Shown here: in pieces, positions 42,507 to 50,478 of the stretch | Numbering within the stretch: the stretch's first letter is position 1 | Layout: the number at the start of each line of letters is the position of its first letter | Source of the DNA: Hansschlegelia beijingensis | GTDB taxonomy: Bacteria; Pseudomonadota; Alphaproteobacteria; Rhizobiales; Methylopilaceae | Direction: 5' to 3' | Assembly (NCBI RefSeq): GCF_014196425.1 | Contig: NZ_JACIDR010000003.1 | Coordinates: 310,001 to 374,000 of the forward strand | Length of the DNA: 64,000 bases | Program-made: the position numbers and the translations under genes | Notes under the pieces: generated by a model | Database searches by the model: none | What the model was told of the DNA's origin: nothing | The model's input: the letters and a program-made list of their open reading frames with translations, nothing else

Positions 42507-44057
42507 ATGACCGCTTCCACCGACCGCGTCGTGATTTTCGACACGACGCTGCGTGACGGCGAGCAATGCCCCGGCGCGACCATGACCTTCGAGGAGAAGC
42601 TCCAGGTCGCGAGCCTGCTCGACAAGATGGGCGTCGACGTCATCGAAGCCGGCTTCCCGATCGCCTCCAACGGCGACTTCGAGGCCGTCTCCGAGATCGC
42701 CCGCCGCGCCGACAACGCCATCATCGCCGGCCTCGCCCGCGCGATCCCGGGCGACATCGCCCGCTGCGGCGAGGCGGTGCGCCACGCCCGGCGGCCGCGC
42801 ATCCACACCTTCGTATCGACCTCGCCGATCCACCTCGCGCACCAGATGCGCAAGACGGAGGAGCAGGTGCTGGAGATCATCGCCGCCACCGTCGCGCAGG
42901 CGCGCAATCTGGTCGACGACGTGGAGTGGTCGGCCATGGACGCCACCCGCACCAGCCATGAGTATCTGGCGCGGGCGGTCGAGGCGGCGATCAAGGCGGG
43001 CGCCACCACCATCAACCTGCCGGACACGGTGGGCTACGCCACGCCGGACGAGTACCGCGCCATGTTCGTCGCCATGCGCGAGCGCGTGCCGGGCGCGGAC
43101 AAGGTGACGTTCTCCACGCACTGCCATGACGACCTCGGGCTGGCGGTTGCGAACTCGCTGGCCGGCCTCGCCGGCGGCGCGCGCCAGATCGAGTGCACCA
43201 TCAACGGCATCGGCGAACGCGCCGGCAACGCCGCGCTCGAGGAGATCGTGATGGCGATCCGGACGCGCGGCGACGTGCTGCCCTACGAGACCGGCGTCGA
43301 GTCCACGATGCTGACCCGGATCTCGCGTCTGGTGTCGGCCGCGACCTCGTTCCCGGTGCAGTACAACAAGGCGATCATCGGCAAGAACGCCTTCGCGCAT
43401 GAGAGCGGCATCCACCAGGACGGGATGCTGAAGCACAACGAGACCTACGAGATCATGACGCCGGCCTCGGTCGGCGTGACCAAGACCTCGCTGGTGATGG
43501 GCAAGCATTCCGGCCGGGCGGCCTTCAAGGACAAGCTGAAGGCGCTGGGCTACGAGCTCGGCGACAACCAGCTGCAGGACGCGTTCACGCGCTTCAAGGA
43601 GCTCGCCGACCGCAAGAAGCATGTCTACGACGAGGACATCGAGGCGCTGGTCGACAACCAGATCGCCTCGAGCCACGACCGCATCAAGGTGCTGTCGCTG
43701 ACCGTGATCGCCGGCACGATGGGGCCGCAGTCCGCCACGCTGACGCTCGACATCGACGGCGTGCACACCACCGTGCAGGCGGTCGGCAACGGCCCGGTCG
43801 ACGCGATCTTCAACGCGATCCGCCGCGTCGTGCCGCACGAGGCCACCCTGTCGCTCTACCAGGTGCACGCGGTGACCGAGGGCACCGACGCGCAGGCGGA
43901 GGTGTCGGTGCGGCTGGAGGAAGGCGACAAGTCGGTGACGGCGCGCGGCGCCGACCCGGACACGCTGGTGGCCTCCGCGCGCGCCTATGTGGCGGCGCTC
44001 AACAAACTCTCGGTGAAGCGCGGCCAGATCAACGCGCAGGCCGCGATCAGCGCCTGA
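42507..44057 (+). CDS. leuA: 2-isopropylmalate synthase
   Basis: 516 residues from ATG 42507 (ggaaggactt upstream); the frame is open from 42219, but that part is leader. VVIFDTTLRDGEQCPGATM, FVSTSPIHLAHQM, FSTHCHDDLGLAVANSLAGLAGGARQIECTINGIGERAGNAALEEIVMA (metal His and substrate sites) and the C-terminal leucine-sensing LeuA dimer domain (VLSLTVIAGTMGPQSATLTLDIDGV) are complete. First step of leucine synthesis, type I LeuA rather than citramalate synthase. Controlled by leader attenuation and feedback. Confidence 0.96.
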   Translation: MTASTDRVVIFDTTLRDGEQCPGATMTFEEKLQVASLLDKMGVDVIEAGFPIASNGDFEAVSEIARRADNAIIAGLARAIPGDIARCGEAVRHARRPRIHTFVSTSPIHLAHQMRKTEEQVLEIIAATVAQARNLVDDVEWSAMDATRTSHEYLARAVEAAIKAGATTINLPDTVGYATPDEYRAMFVAMRERVPGADKVTFSTHCHDDLGLAVANSLAGLAGGARQIECTINGIGERAGNAALEEIVMAIRTRGDVLPYETGVESTMLTRISRLVSAATSFPVQYNKAIIGKNAFAHESGIHQDGMLKHNETYEIMTPASVGVTKTSLVMGKHSGRAAFKDKLKALGYELGDNQLQDAFTRFKELADRKKHVYDEDIEALVDNQIASSHDRIKVLSLTVIAGTMGPQSATLTLDIDGVHTTVQAVGNGPVDAIFNAIRRVVPHEATLSLYQVHAVTEGTDAQAEVSVRLEEGDKSVTARGADPDTLVASARAYVAALNKLSVKRGQINAQAAISA

Positions 44058-44063
44058 GACCGG

Positions 44064-44084
44064 CGGCCGGCCTCGCGCCGGCCG
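44064..44084 (+). terminator. GC hairpin after leuA
   Basis: CGGCCGGC and GCCGGCCG (44064-44071, 44077-44084) form an 8-base stem 7 bases after the leuA stop. No T-run follows, so terminator function is uncertain. Confidence 0.35.
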
Positions 44085-44165
44085 TCCGCCCTTGCGGAAC
44101 CGCCGGGCGGGCTTGCGCCGGCGGCGCTGGTCAGCGCTCGGCCGATCCGTCATCAAACCTGCGTT

Positions 44166-45440
44166 ATGTCGAGATCAGCCGCGCCCGAGTCGCCGTCCCC
44201 GGAATCCGCCCTGCGCGGACCGCTGCTCGCCGTCCTGGCGATCGCCATGGCCCCCGCGGTGGGGCTCGGCATAGCGCGCTTCGCCTATGCGCTCGTGCTC
44301 CCCGACATGCAGGCCGACTTCGGCTGGAGTTACGCCGAAGCCGGCCTTCCTAACGGACTGAACGCGTTCGGCTATTTCGTCGGAGCGGCGGCGGCTGGCT
44401 GGGCCGCGGGCCGGATCGGCAGCTTTCGGCTGGTCGTGCTCGGCGCCGTCGTGGCGGCCCTGACCACGGCGCTCAGCGCCGCGGTCGGGGGCAGCGTTTC
44501 GCTGTCCGTCCTGCGCTTCGTGGCGGGCCTCGCCGGCGCCTTCGCGCTGGTCGGCGGCGGGACGGTCGCGATCGCGATCTCCGAACGCGCCGGCGCGCGC
44601 GCCTCGCTCGTGGTCTCGCTGCTCTACGCGGGGCCGCCGGTCGGCATCATCGTGTCCTCCGCGGTCGCGCCGCTCGCGCTCGCGGGCGGCGAGCCATGGT
44701 CCTGGCGGGTGGCGTGGCTGGCGCTCGGGCTCGCCTCGGCGCTGCTGCTGATCCCGCTCGCGGCGCCTTCGGTGCGCAGGGCCGAGGGCGACGATTCCCG
44801 CGCCGCCGGCCGGCCGGCGCCGCTGCGGCCGATGGCTTGGATCCTCGCCGCCTACGGCGTCTTCGGGGCGGGCTACATCACCTACATGACCTTCATGATC
44901 GCCTTCCTGCGCGAAGGCGGCGCGGCCACCGTCGAGGAGGCGGAGTTCTGGTGCGTGGTCGGCCTTGCGGGGCTGGCGTCGCCCTGGCTCTGGGCGCGGC
45001 CGTTCGCGCGCCTGAAGGGCGGCTGGGGCATGGGCCTCGCCACGGTGGTGACGGGGCTCGGGGCAGTCGCGCCGCTGTTCCTGGAGGGCTTCGCGGCCGA
45101 CCTCCTGTCAGGCGTGATCTTCGGCCTCGGCATGTTCGCCGTCACGGCCGCCACCACGATGTTCGTCAGACGCAATCTGCCTCAGGCGACCTGGGCCTCG
45201 GGCGTCGCCGCCATGACGGTCTCGTTCAGCCTTGGCCAGACGGTCGGGCCGATCGTCACCGGCCTGTTCACGGACTGGTTCGGCGGCCTGACCGGCGGGC
45301 TCGGTTTCGGCGCCGGACTGCTCGCGCTGGCGGCGGCGTTGGCCTTCACGCAGCGCGAACTCTCCGTGATCGAGGTTGCGCCGGAGCCGTCATTGGCTAA
45401 TGATCCCGCCGCGGGACGGAGGTTTGGCCGGTCCGCGTAA
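44166..45440 (+). CDS. MFS transporter, YbfB/YjiJ family
   Basis: 424 residues with twelve hydrophobic segments. The opening MAPAVGLGIARFAYALVLPDMQADFGWSYAEAGLPNGLNAFGYFVGAA is diagnostic of the YbfB/YjiJ family of major facilitators. The second half begins LRPMAWILAAYGVFGAGYITYMTFMIAFL. The substrate is unknown in the family. Alone after leuA; the following tct operon has its own start 85 bases downstream. Confidence 0.9.
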   Translation: MSRSAAPESPSPESALRGPLLAVLAIAMAPAVGLGIARFAYALVLPDMQADFGWSYAEAGLPNGLNAFGYFVGAAAAGWAAGRIGSFRLVVLGAVVAALTTALSAAVGGSVSLSVLRFVAGLAGAFALVGGGTVAIAISERAGARASLVVSLLYAGPPVGIIVSSAVAPLALAGGEPWSWRVAWLALGLASALLLIPLAAPSVRRAEGDDSRAAGRPAPLRPMAWILAAYGVFGAGYITYMTFMIAFLREGGAATVEEAEFWCVVGLAGLASPWLWARPFARLKGGWGMGLATVVTGLGAVAPLFLEGFAADLLSGVIFGLGMFAVTAATTMFVRRNLPQATWASGVAAMTVSFSLGQTVGPIVTGLFTDWFGGLTGGLGFGAGLLALAAALAFTQRELSVIEVAPEPSLANDPAAGRRFGRSA

Positions 45441-45525
45441 CGGGTTGGGCGCCCCCAAGAAGCGTCGCCCGCGAAGAGGCGACGGGGAAAGCTCCGCCGC
45501 CCCAATTGGCATTGGGGAGCTTCAC

Positions 45526-46509
45526 GTGAAGAACGCGCGTATCGTTGCGGTGGTCGCCGCGCTCATGGCCGCGGCCGGTTTTTCCGGCGGCGCCGCGGCG
45601 GAGGATTACCCGACCCGCCCGATCAGCATGGTCGTCCCGTTCGCGGCCGGCGGCCCGACCGACACCGTCGCCCGCTTGGTCGCCGAGTCGATGAGCCGGG
45701 ACCTCGGCCAGCAGATCCTGGTCGAGAACGTCGGCGGCGCCGGCGGCACGCTCGGCGCGTCCCGCGTGGCGAAGTCCGATCCCGACGGCTACACCCTGCT
45801 GCTGCACCACATCGGCATGGCGACCAGCGCCGTGCTCTACCGCAAGCTTCCTTACGACACCCTTAACGCCTTCGAATATGTCGGCCTCGTCACCGAGGTG
45901 CCGATGACCATCGTCGCGCGCTCCGACTTCGAGCCGGCCGACCTCAAGGGCCTGATCGACTACGTCAAGACGAACAAGGACAAGGTCACGCTGGCCAACG
46001 CCGGCGTCGGCGCGGCCTCGCATCTCTGCGGCATGCTGTTCATGAGCAAGATCGGCGAGCAGTTGACGACCGTTCCCTACAAGGGAACCGGCCCGGCGAT
46101 GACCGATCTCGTGGGCAAGCAGGTCGACTTCATGTGCGACCAGACCACCAACACCACGAACCAGATCAAGGGCGGCAAGATCAAGGTCTACGCCACCACG
46201 ACCAAGGACCGCGTCGCCTCGCTGCCGGACGTGCCCACCGCCGCGGAGGCGGGGCTGCAGGACTTCGAAGTCGGCATCTGGCACGGCGTCTACGCCCCGA
46301 AGGGCACCCCGCCGGAGATCACCGCCAAGCTCTCGGCCGCGCTGCAGAAGGCGCTGAAGGACCCGCTCGTCGTCAAGCGCTTCGCCGATCTCGGCACCGC
46401 TCCGTCGACCGAGGCCGAAGCGACCCCGGAGGGCCTCAAGACCAAGCTGACCTCCGAGATCGAGCGTTGGCGTCCGGTGATCACCGCGGCGGGCGTTTAC
46501 GCCGACTGA
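45526..46509 (+). CDS. tctC: Tripartite tricarboxylate transporter substrate-binding protein (Bug family)
   Basis: 327 residues from GTG 45526, with attggggagc upstream; the frame is open earlier, but only this start gives a signal peptide (VKNARIVAVVAALMAAAGFSGGAAA). Bug/TctC landmarks: YPTRPISMVVPFAAGGPTDTVARLVAESM, ENVGGAGGTLGASRVAKSDPDGYTLL, VPYKGTGPAMTDLVGKQVDFMCDQ and SLPDVPTAAEAGL. Periplasmic receptor for a carboxylate; first gene of tctCBA. Confidence 0.94.
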   Translation: MKNARIVAVVAALMAAAGFSGGAAAEDYPTRPISMVVPFAAGGPTDTVARLVAESMSRDLGQQILVENVGGAGGTLGASRVAKSDPDGYTLLLHHIGMATSAVLYRKLPYDTLNAFEYVGLVTEVPMTIVARSDFEPADLKGLIDYVKTNKDKVTLANAGVGAASHLCGMLFMSKIGEQLTTVPYKGTGPAMTDLVGKQVDFMCDQTTNTTNQIKGGKIKVYATTTKDRVASLPDVPTAAEAGLQDFEVGIWHGVYAPKGTPPEITAKLSAALQKALKDPLVVKRFADLGTAPSTEAEATPEGLKTKLTSEIERWRPVITAAGVYAD

Positions 46510-46541
46510 CCCCGGCCTAGAACTCGAGCTGGCGAGGGGCC

Positions 46542-47009
46542 ATGCAAATCGACACCCGCGAGCTCGCCTGCGGGGGGCTGTTCGTCGCCTTCGCGGCGGC
46601 TTTCGCCTACGGAACCGTCGACCTGCCCCTCGGCAGCGCGCTGCGGATGGGTCCGGGCTATTTCCCGCTGATGTTGGCGATCATCCTGGGCGTGCTCGGG
46701 CTGGTCATCATCTTCAAGGGACTCGGCCGGGCGCCGTCGCCGATCGGCGGCGTGCCGTGGCGCGGCCTGCTGTTCATCCTGGCGGGGCCGATCGTTTTCG
46801 GCCTGACGGTGCGCGGGCTCGGCCTCGCGGCCGCCATCGCCCTGGTGGCGGCGATCGCGACGCTCGCGAGCGCCCGCGCCGGCATCCGGCTGATGCTGCT
46901 GCTGACGCTGAGCCTGACCGTCTTCTGCGTCATCGTGTTCAGCTACGGGCTCGGTCTTCCTTATGCGCTGGTCGGTCCGTGGCTCGCGCCCTTCCTTCCC
47001 GGCCGGTGA
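46542..47009 (+). CDS. tctB: Tripartite tricarboxylate transporter TctB family protein
   Basis: 155 residues, four membrane segments. RMGPGYFPLMLAIILGVLGLVII is the TctB signature region, and VFSYGLGLPYALVGPWL the usual end. Small membrane subunit between TctC and TctA, 32 and 12 bases from its neighbours. Confidence 0.92.
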   Translation: MQIDTRELACGGLFVAFAAAFAYGTVDLPLGSALRMGPGYFPLMLAIILGVLGLVIIFKGLGRAPSPIGGVPWRGLLFILAGPIVFGLTVRGLGLAAAIALVAAIATLASARAGIRLMLLLTLSLTVFCVIVFSYGLGLPYALVGPWLAPFLPGR

Positions 47010-47021
47010 GCGAGAGCGCGG

Positions 47022-48527
47022 ATGGACCTCCTTCAGAATCTCGCCATCGGCTTCAGCGCCTCGCTCGATCCGGTCAACCTGCTCTACTGCTTCCTCGGCG
47101 TGCTGCTCGGCACGCTGATCGGCGTGCTGCCCGGCATCGGTCCGACCGCGACCATCGCGATGCTGCTGCCGATCACCTTCGGCCTGAAGCCGGAAACCTC
47201 GCTGATCATGCTCGCCGGCATCTATTACGGCGCGCAGTATGGCGGCTCCACGACGGCGATCCTGATCAACCTGCCAGGCGAAAGCTCCTCGGCGGTCACG
47301 GCGATCGACGGTTACCAGATGGCGCGGCAGGGCCGGGCGGGACCCGCGCTCGCCATCGCCGCGCTCGGCTCGTTCTTCGCCGGCACGGTCGCGACCATGC
47401 TGGTGGCGGTGTTCGCGCTGCCGCTGACGGAGATGGCGCTTCAGTTCGGACCGGCCGAGTATTTCTCGCTCATCTTCCTCGGCCTGATCGCCTCGGTCGC
47501 GCTCGCGCACGGCTCGGTGCTCAAGGCGCTCGCGATGATCACGCTCGGCCTGCTGTTCGGTCTGGTCGGCACTGACGTCACGTCGGGCGCGCAGCGTTTC
47601 ACGCTCGGCATCCCGGACATCTCCGACAAGCTCGAATTCGTCTCGGTCGCGATCGGCGTGTTCGGCCTCGCCGAGATTCTCAGGAACCTCGAGAACGAGA
47701 GCGATCGGCAGGTGGCGATCAAGAAGATCACCCATGTCTGGCCGACGCGCGACGACTTCCGGCAGATGGTCGGCCCCGTGCTGCGCGGCACCGGCCTCGG
47801 CTCCGCGCTCGGCATCCTGCCGGGCGGCGGCGCGATCCTGTCGTCCTTCGCGGCCTACACGGTCGAGAAGCGGATCTCGAAGACGCCGGAGGCCTTCGGC
47901 AAGGGCGCGATCGCAGGCGTCGCCGCGCCCGAAGCGGCCAACAACGCCGGCGCGCAGACCTCCTTCATCCCGATGCTGACGCTCGGCATCCCGGCCAACG
48001 CCGTGATGGCGCTGATGGTCGGCGCCATGATCATCCAGGGCATCCAGCCGGGGCCGAATGTCGCGATCGAGCAGCCGCAGCTGTTCTGGGGCGTCATCAC
48101 CTCGATGTGGATCGGCAATCTGATGCTGGTGATGCTCAACCTGCCGCTCGTCGGGCTGTGGGTGCGGCTGCTGACGATTCCCTACACGGTCCTGTTCCCG
48201 GCGATTCTGGTGTTCTGCTCGATCGGCGTGTTCAGCGTGAACTCCAACGTGTTCGACCTCTACACGGTCGCCTTCTTCGGGCTCGTCGGCTACGTGCTGA
48301 TCAAGCTCGGCTGCGAGCCGGCGCCGCTTCTGCTCGGCTTCGTGCTGGGGCCGATGCTGGAGGAGAATCTCCGCCGGGCGATGACGATCTCGCGAGGCGA
48401 CTGGACGGTGTTCTTCACCCGGCCGCTCAGCGCGACCCTGCTGGTCATCGCTCTCCTGGTGCTGGTTCTGGTGTTCCTGCCCTCGATCCGGGCCAAACGC
48501 GAAGAGGTTTTCCAGGAAGAGGGCTGA
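47022..48527 (+). CDS. tctA: Tripartite tricarboxylate transporter permease TctA
   Basis: 501 residues, about eleven membrane segments. TctA signatures GTLIGVLPGIGPTATIAMLLPITFGL, MLAGIYYGAQYGGSTTAILINLPGESSS and GVAAPEAANNAGAQTSFIPMLTLGIPANAVMALMVGAM are all intact. It forms the large channel subunit of a secondary, ion-driven carboxylate importer with TctB and TctC. Confidence 0.96.
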   Translation: MDLLQNLAIGFSASLDPVNLLYCFLGVLLGTLIGVLPGIGPTATIAMLLPITFGLKPETSLIMLAGIYYGAQYGGSTTAILINLPGESSSAVTAIDGYQMARQGRAGPALAIAALGSFFAGTVATMLVAVFALPLTEMALQFGPAEYFSLIFLGLIASVALAHGSVLKALAMITLGLLFGLVGTDVTSGAQRFTLGIPDISDKLEFVSVAIGVFGLAEILRNLENESDRQVAIKKITHVWPTRDDFRQMVGPVLRGTGLGSALGILPGGGAILSSFAAYTVEKRISKTPEAFGKGAIAGVAAPEAANNAGAQTSFIPMLTLGIPANAVMALMVGAMIIQGIQPGPNVAIEQPQLFWGVITSMWIGNLMLVMLNLPLVGLWVRLLTIPYTVLFPAILVFCSIGVFSVNSNVFDLYTVAFFGLVGYVLIKLGCEPAPLLLGFVLGPMLEENLRRAMTISRGDWTVFFTRPLSATLLVIALLVLVLVFLPSIRAKREEVFQEEG

Positions 48528-48597
48528 TCGCCCTAGACAGCCGGGGCGGCCTTTGTTACATCCCCGGCCGCGGCGCAACCGCAGGCCTTCGGGTCTC

Positions 48598-48673
<76 letters not shown>

Positions 48674-48715
48674 CCTCCTTCTCTTGAGGTGGACCAGCGC
48701 CGCGTAACGGAACGT

Positions 48716-48739
48716 AGAAGCAGTTTCTAGACTGCTTTT
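48716..48739 (+). terminator. Terminator-like hairpin after tRNA-Lys
   Basis: AGAAGCAGT (48716-48724), loop TTCTAG and ACTGCTTTT (48731-48739) form a 9-base stem (one G-T pair) with the T-run inside its 3' arm, 43 bases after the tRNA. Another stem (CCACCTC/GAGGTGG, 48671-48692) overlaps the CCA end. Confidence 0.5.
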
Positions 48740-48796
48740 ACAGTTCCGGTTCTCTCTTCCCTCGCCGCCAGCTTCCGAATCGTACTCTCCGCGAGC

Positions 48797-48814
48797 CGGA
48801 CGCTGCAGCGTCCG
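48797..48814. repeat. 18-bp perfect palindrome
   Basis: CGGACGCTGCAGCGTCCG is a perfect palindrome in the 281-base gap between tRNA-Lys and the GNAT gene. It could be an operator or a simple hairpin. The rest of the gap (48674-48954) shows no gene. Confidence 0.5.
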
Positions 48815-48954
48815 CTTCCGGACGACGCGTTCACCGCCGGAGAGCGGCAGGACGGCTTGCAGGCTCAAGCTCCCGACCGAGATTGGCGGCTGTGGCGGCG
48901 TCCGGCCGTGAGGCAAGGCTGCGCCGCGCTCCCGGATCAGAGGCTCACATCGGC

Positions 48955-49488
48955 ATGACAGGCGAAACCGTGACCCTCGCGGAGGCTCATCCGGACGACA
49001 TCCCGGCCTTCAAGAAGGAACTGCAGGACGCCTTTGCGCAGGCCGTGATCGACGAGTTCGGTTCTCTGCCGGACGGACCGATCCCCTCCGACCAGGTCCT
49101 CGACGCGGCGATCGCCGCGCCCGGCGCGGTGGTTCTGCGAATCCTGTCCGGCGGCCGCAAGGTCGGCGGCGCCGTGGTGACCCTCGACCGGGACACGAAT
49201 CACAACGCGCTCGATCTGTTCTTCATCCGGACCGGAGAGCACAGCCGCGGCCTGGGCCTGAAAGCCTGGCTGGCGATCGAGCGCCGCTATCCGGAGACGG
49301 CCGTGTGGCGGACGCTCACGCCGTATTTCGAGAAGCGGAACATCCACTTCTACGTGAACAAGTGCGGGTTCAAGATCGTGGAGTTCTTCAACCCGCGCCA
49401 TCGCGACCCGCACCAGCCGGAAGGCCCGGACGACCTGCCGGGAGACGGGGAAGCCTTCCAGTTCGAGAAGATCATGAGGCCGGCCTGA
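48955..49488 (+). CDS. GNAT family N-acetyltransferase
   Basis: 177 residues from ATG 48955; the frame is open from 48883 with unconvincing sequence. The GNAT core is seen in VVLRILSGGRKVGGAVVTLDRDTNHNALDLFFIRTGEHSRGLGLKAWLAIERRYPE (beta4, acetyl-CoA loop with RGLGLKAW) and FEKRNIHFYVNKCGFKIVEFF (beta6-beta7, NKCGF). The acceptor substrate is unknown. Monocistronic. Confidence 0.85.
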   Translation: MTGETVTLAEAHPDDIPAFKKELQDAFAQAVIDEFGSLPDGPIPSDQVLDAAIAAPGAVVLRILSGGRKVGGAVVTLDRDTNHNALDLFFIRTGEHSRGLGLKAWLAIERRYPETAVWRTLTPYFEKRNIHFYVNKCGFKIVEFFNPRHRDPHQPEGPDDLPGDGEAFQFEKIMRPA

Positions 49489-49671
49489 CGCTGGGCCGTC
49501 CGCAGGTCAGGTCCGCCCGTCCGCTTCTCCTTTCCCGCCCGGGCCGCGACCTCGCGTTCGAGGGCGTCGGCTTCGGCCGACAACGGGCGGCCTCCCGCTT
49601 GAGAAGCCAGTCGATCGCGCTCTCGGAGCTCAAGCCGCCCCGGCCGGGGTGCGGCGAATCGGCCGGCTCGG

Positions 49672-49696
49672 GGAACAGGGCGGGAGGCGGGTTGTT
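49672..49696 (+). promoter_or_regulatory. EcfG-like stress promoter (GGAAC-N16-TGTT)
   Basis: GGAAC at 49672-49676 and TGTT at 49693-49696 with 16 bases between, 32 bases before the ATG of the small secreted protein gene. Consensus for EcfG is GGAAC-N16/17-CGTT; one mismatch in the -10. Confidence 0.6.
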
Positions 49697-49727
49697 TACG
49701 CGCCAACCCCCAAACGAGGAGCACGAC

Positions 49728-50066
49728 ATGAGAAAACTGATGATGGCGTCCGCCGCCGCGATTCTGCTGGCCGGACCGGCGCTCGCGCAATCCAGCGACA
49801 CGAAGCGGCCCGAAGCGCCGTCAACCGTCGACAGCGGCTCCGCCGCGCCCAGCCAGAAGGACGGCAAGCGCACGCCGCCCAAGACCACCGGAGCGATGAA
49901 CAAGACGGTCGGCGGGGTGGCCACGAGCCCGCAGGACGTCGCGGCTCAGCAGCAGGGCAAGAAGACCGCCGCGGAGGGCGGCGGCGACGTCCCGGGCGCC
50001 CAGCACCCGGACCGGAACCGCGGCCCCAAGACGACCGGCGCGGCGCCGGGCGCAGACTTCCGATGA
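49728..50066 (+). CDS. Small secreted hydrophilic protein
   Basis: 112 residues from ATG 49728 (gaggagcacgac upstream). The signal peptide MRKLMMASAAAILLAGPALA is followed by a Lys/Gly/Pro/Thr-rich disordered mature part with two similar segments (KRTPPKTTGAMNKTVGG, RNRGPKTTGAAPG). No domain recognised. An EcfG-like promoter upstream suggests induction in general stress. Confidence 0.82.
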   Translation: MRKLMMASAAAILLAGPALAQSSDTKRPEAPSTVDSGSAAPSQKDGKRTPPKTTGAMNKTVGGVATSPQDVAAQQQGKKTAAEGGGDVPGAQHPDRNRGPKTTGAAPGADFR

Positions 50067-50164
50067 CGTCATGAAAGCGCTTGGCGCCGCCCGTTTCTCG
50101 CGGCGGCGCGGCGTTGACGCCGCGAACCGCCCAGGCGGCCTGGCCGCGCGGGCGGCCCCGGCCG

Positions 50165-50311
50165 TTAAAGAAGGCGCGTGGCGGCCAGCAGCAGGAGAAC
50201 GGCGGCTCCGCCCGCGAACAGCAGGGTGACCGCCGTGTGGAAGCTGGCGTTCAGGGCGTCGCGCGCGTCGTTCGCGATTGCTTGGGCGCCCAGCTCCGTC
50301 AGCTTGTCCAT
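50165..50311 (-). CDS. Small single-pass membrane protein
   Basis: 48 residues from ATG 50311, preceded by ggaggacgtc, a near-perfect ribosome-binding site; an upstream in-frame ATG at 50365 lacks one. The N-terminal amphipathic stretch MDKLTELGAQAIANDARDAL is followed by one membrane helix FHTAVTLLFAGGAAVLLLLAA. Unknown function; its upstream region to 50478 has no stress promoter that I can see. Confidence 0.7.
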   Translation of the reverse strand: MDKLTELGAQAIANDARDALNASFHTAVTLLFAGGAAVLLLLAATRLL

Positions 50312-50478
50312 GACGTCCTCCGTCCCGGAATGGCGCAGCATGAGGCGACCCTGTTCTGGCCGCAATAAGTGAAATCCCGGATGCGGCCACGGCCTGGCGG
50401 TAAGCTTATTCGAAGAGATCTTGCGCGCTGCGGTGCATAGCGGGCTAAGCTCAGCCGGTTGAGCCCGCAGGTGACCTG

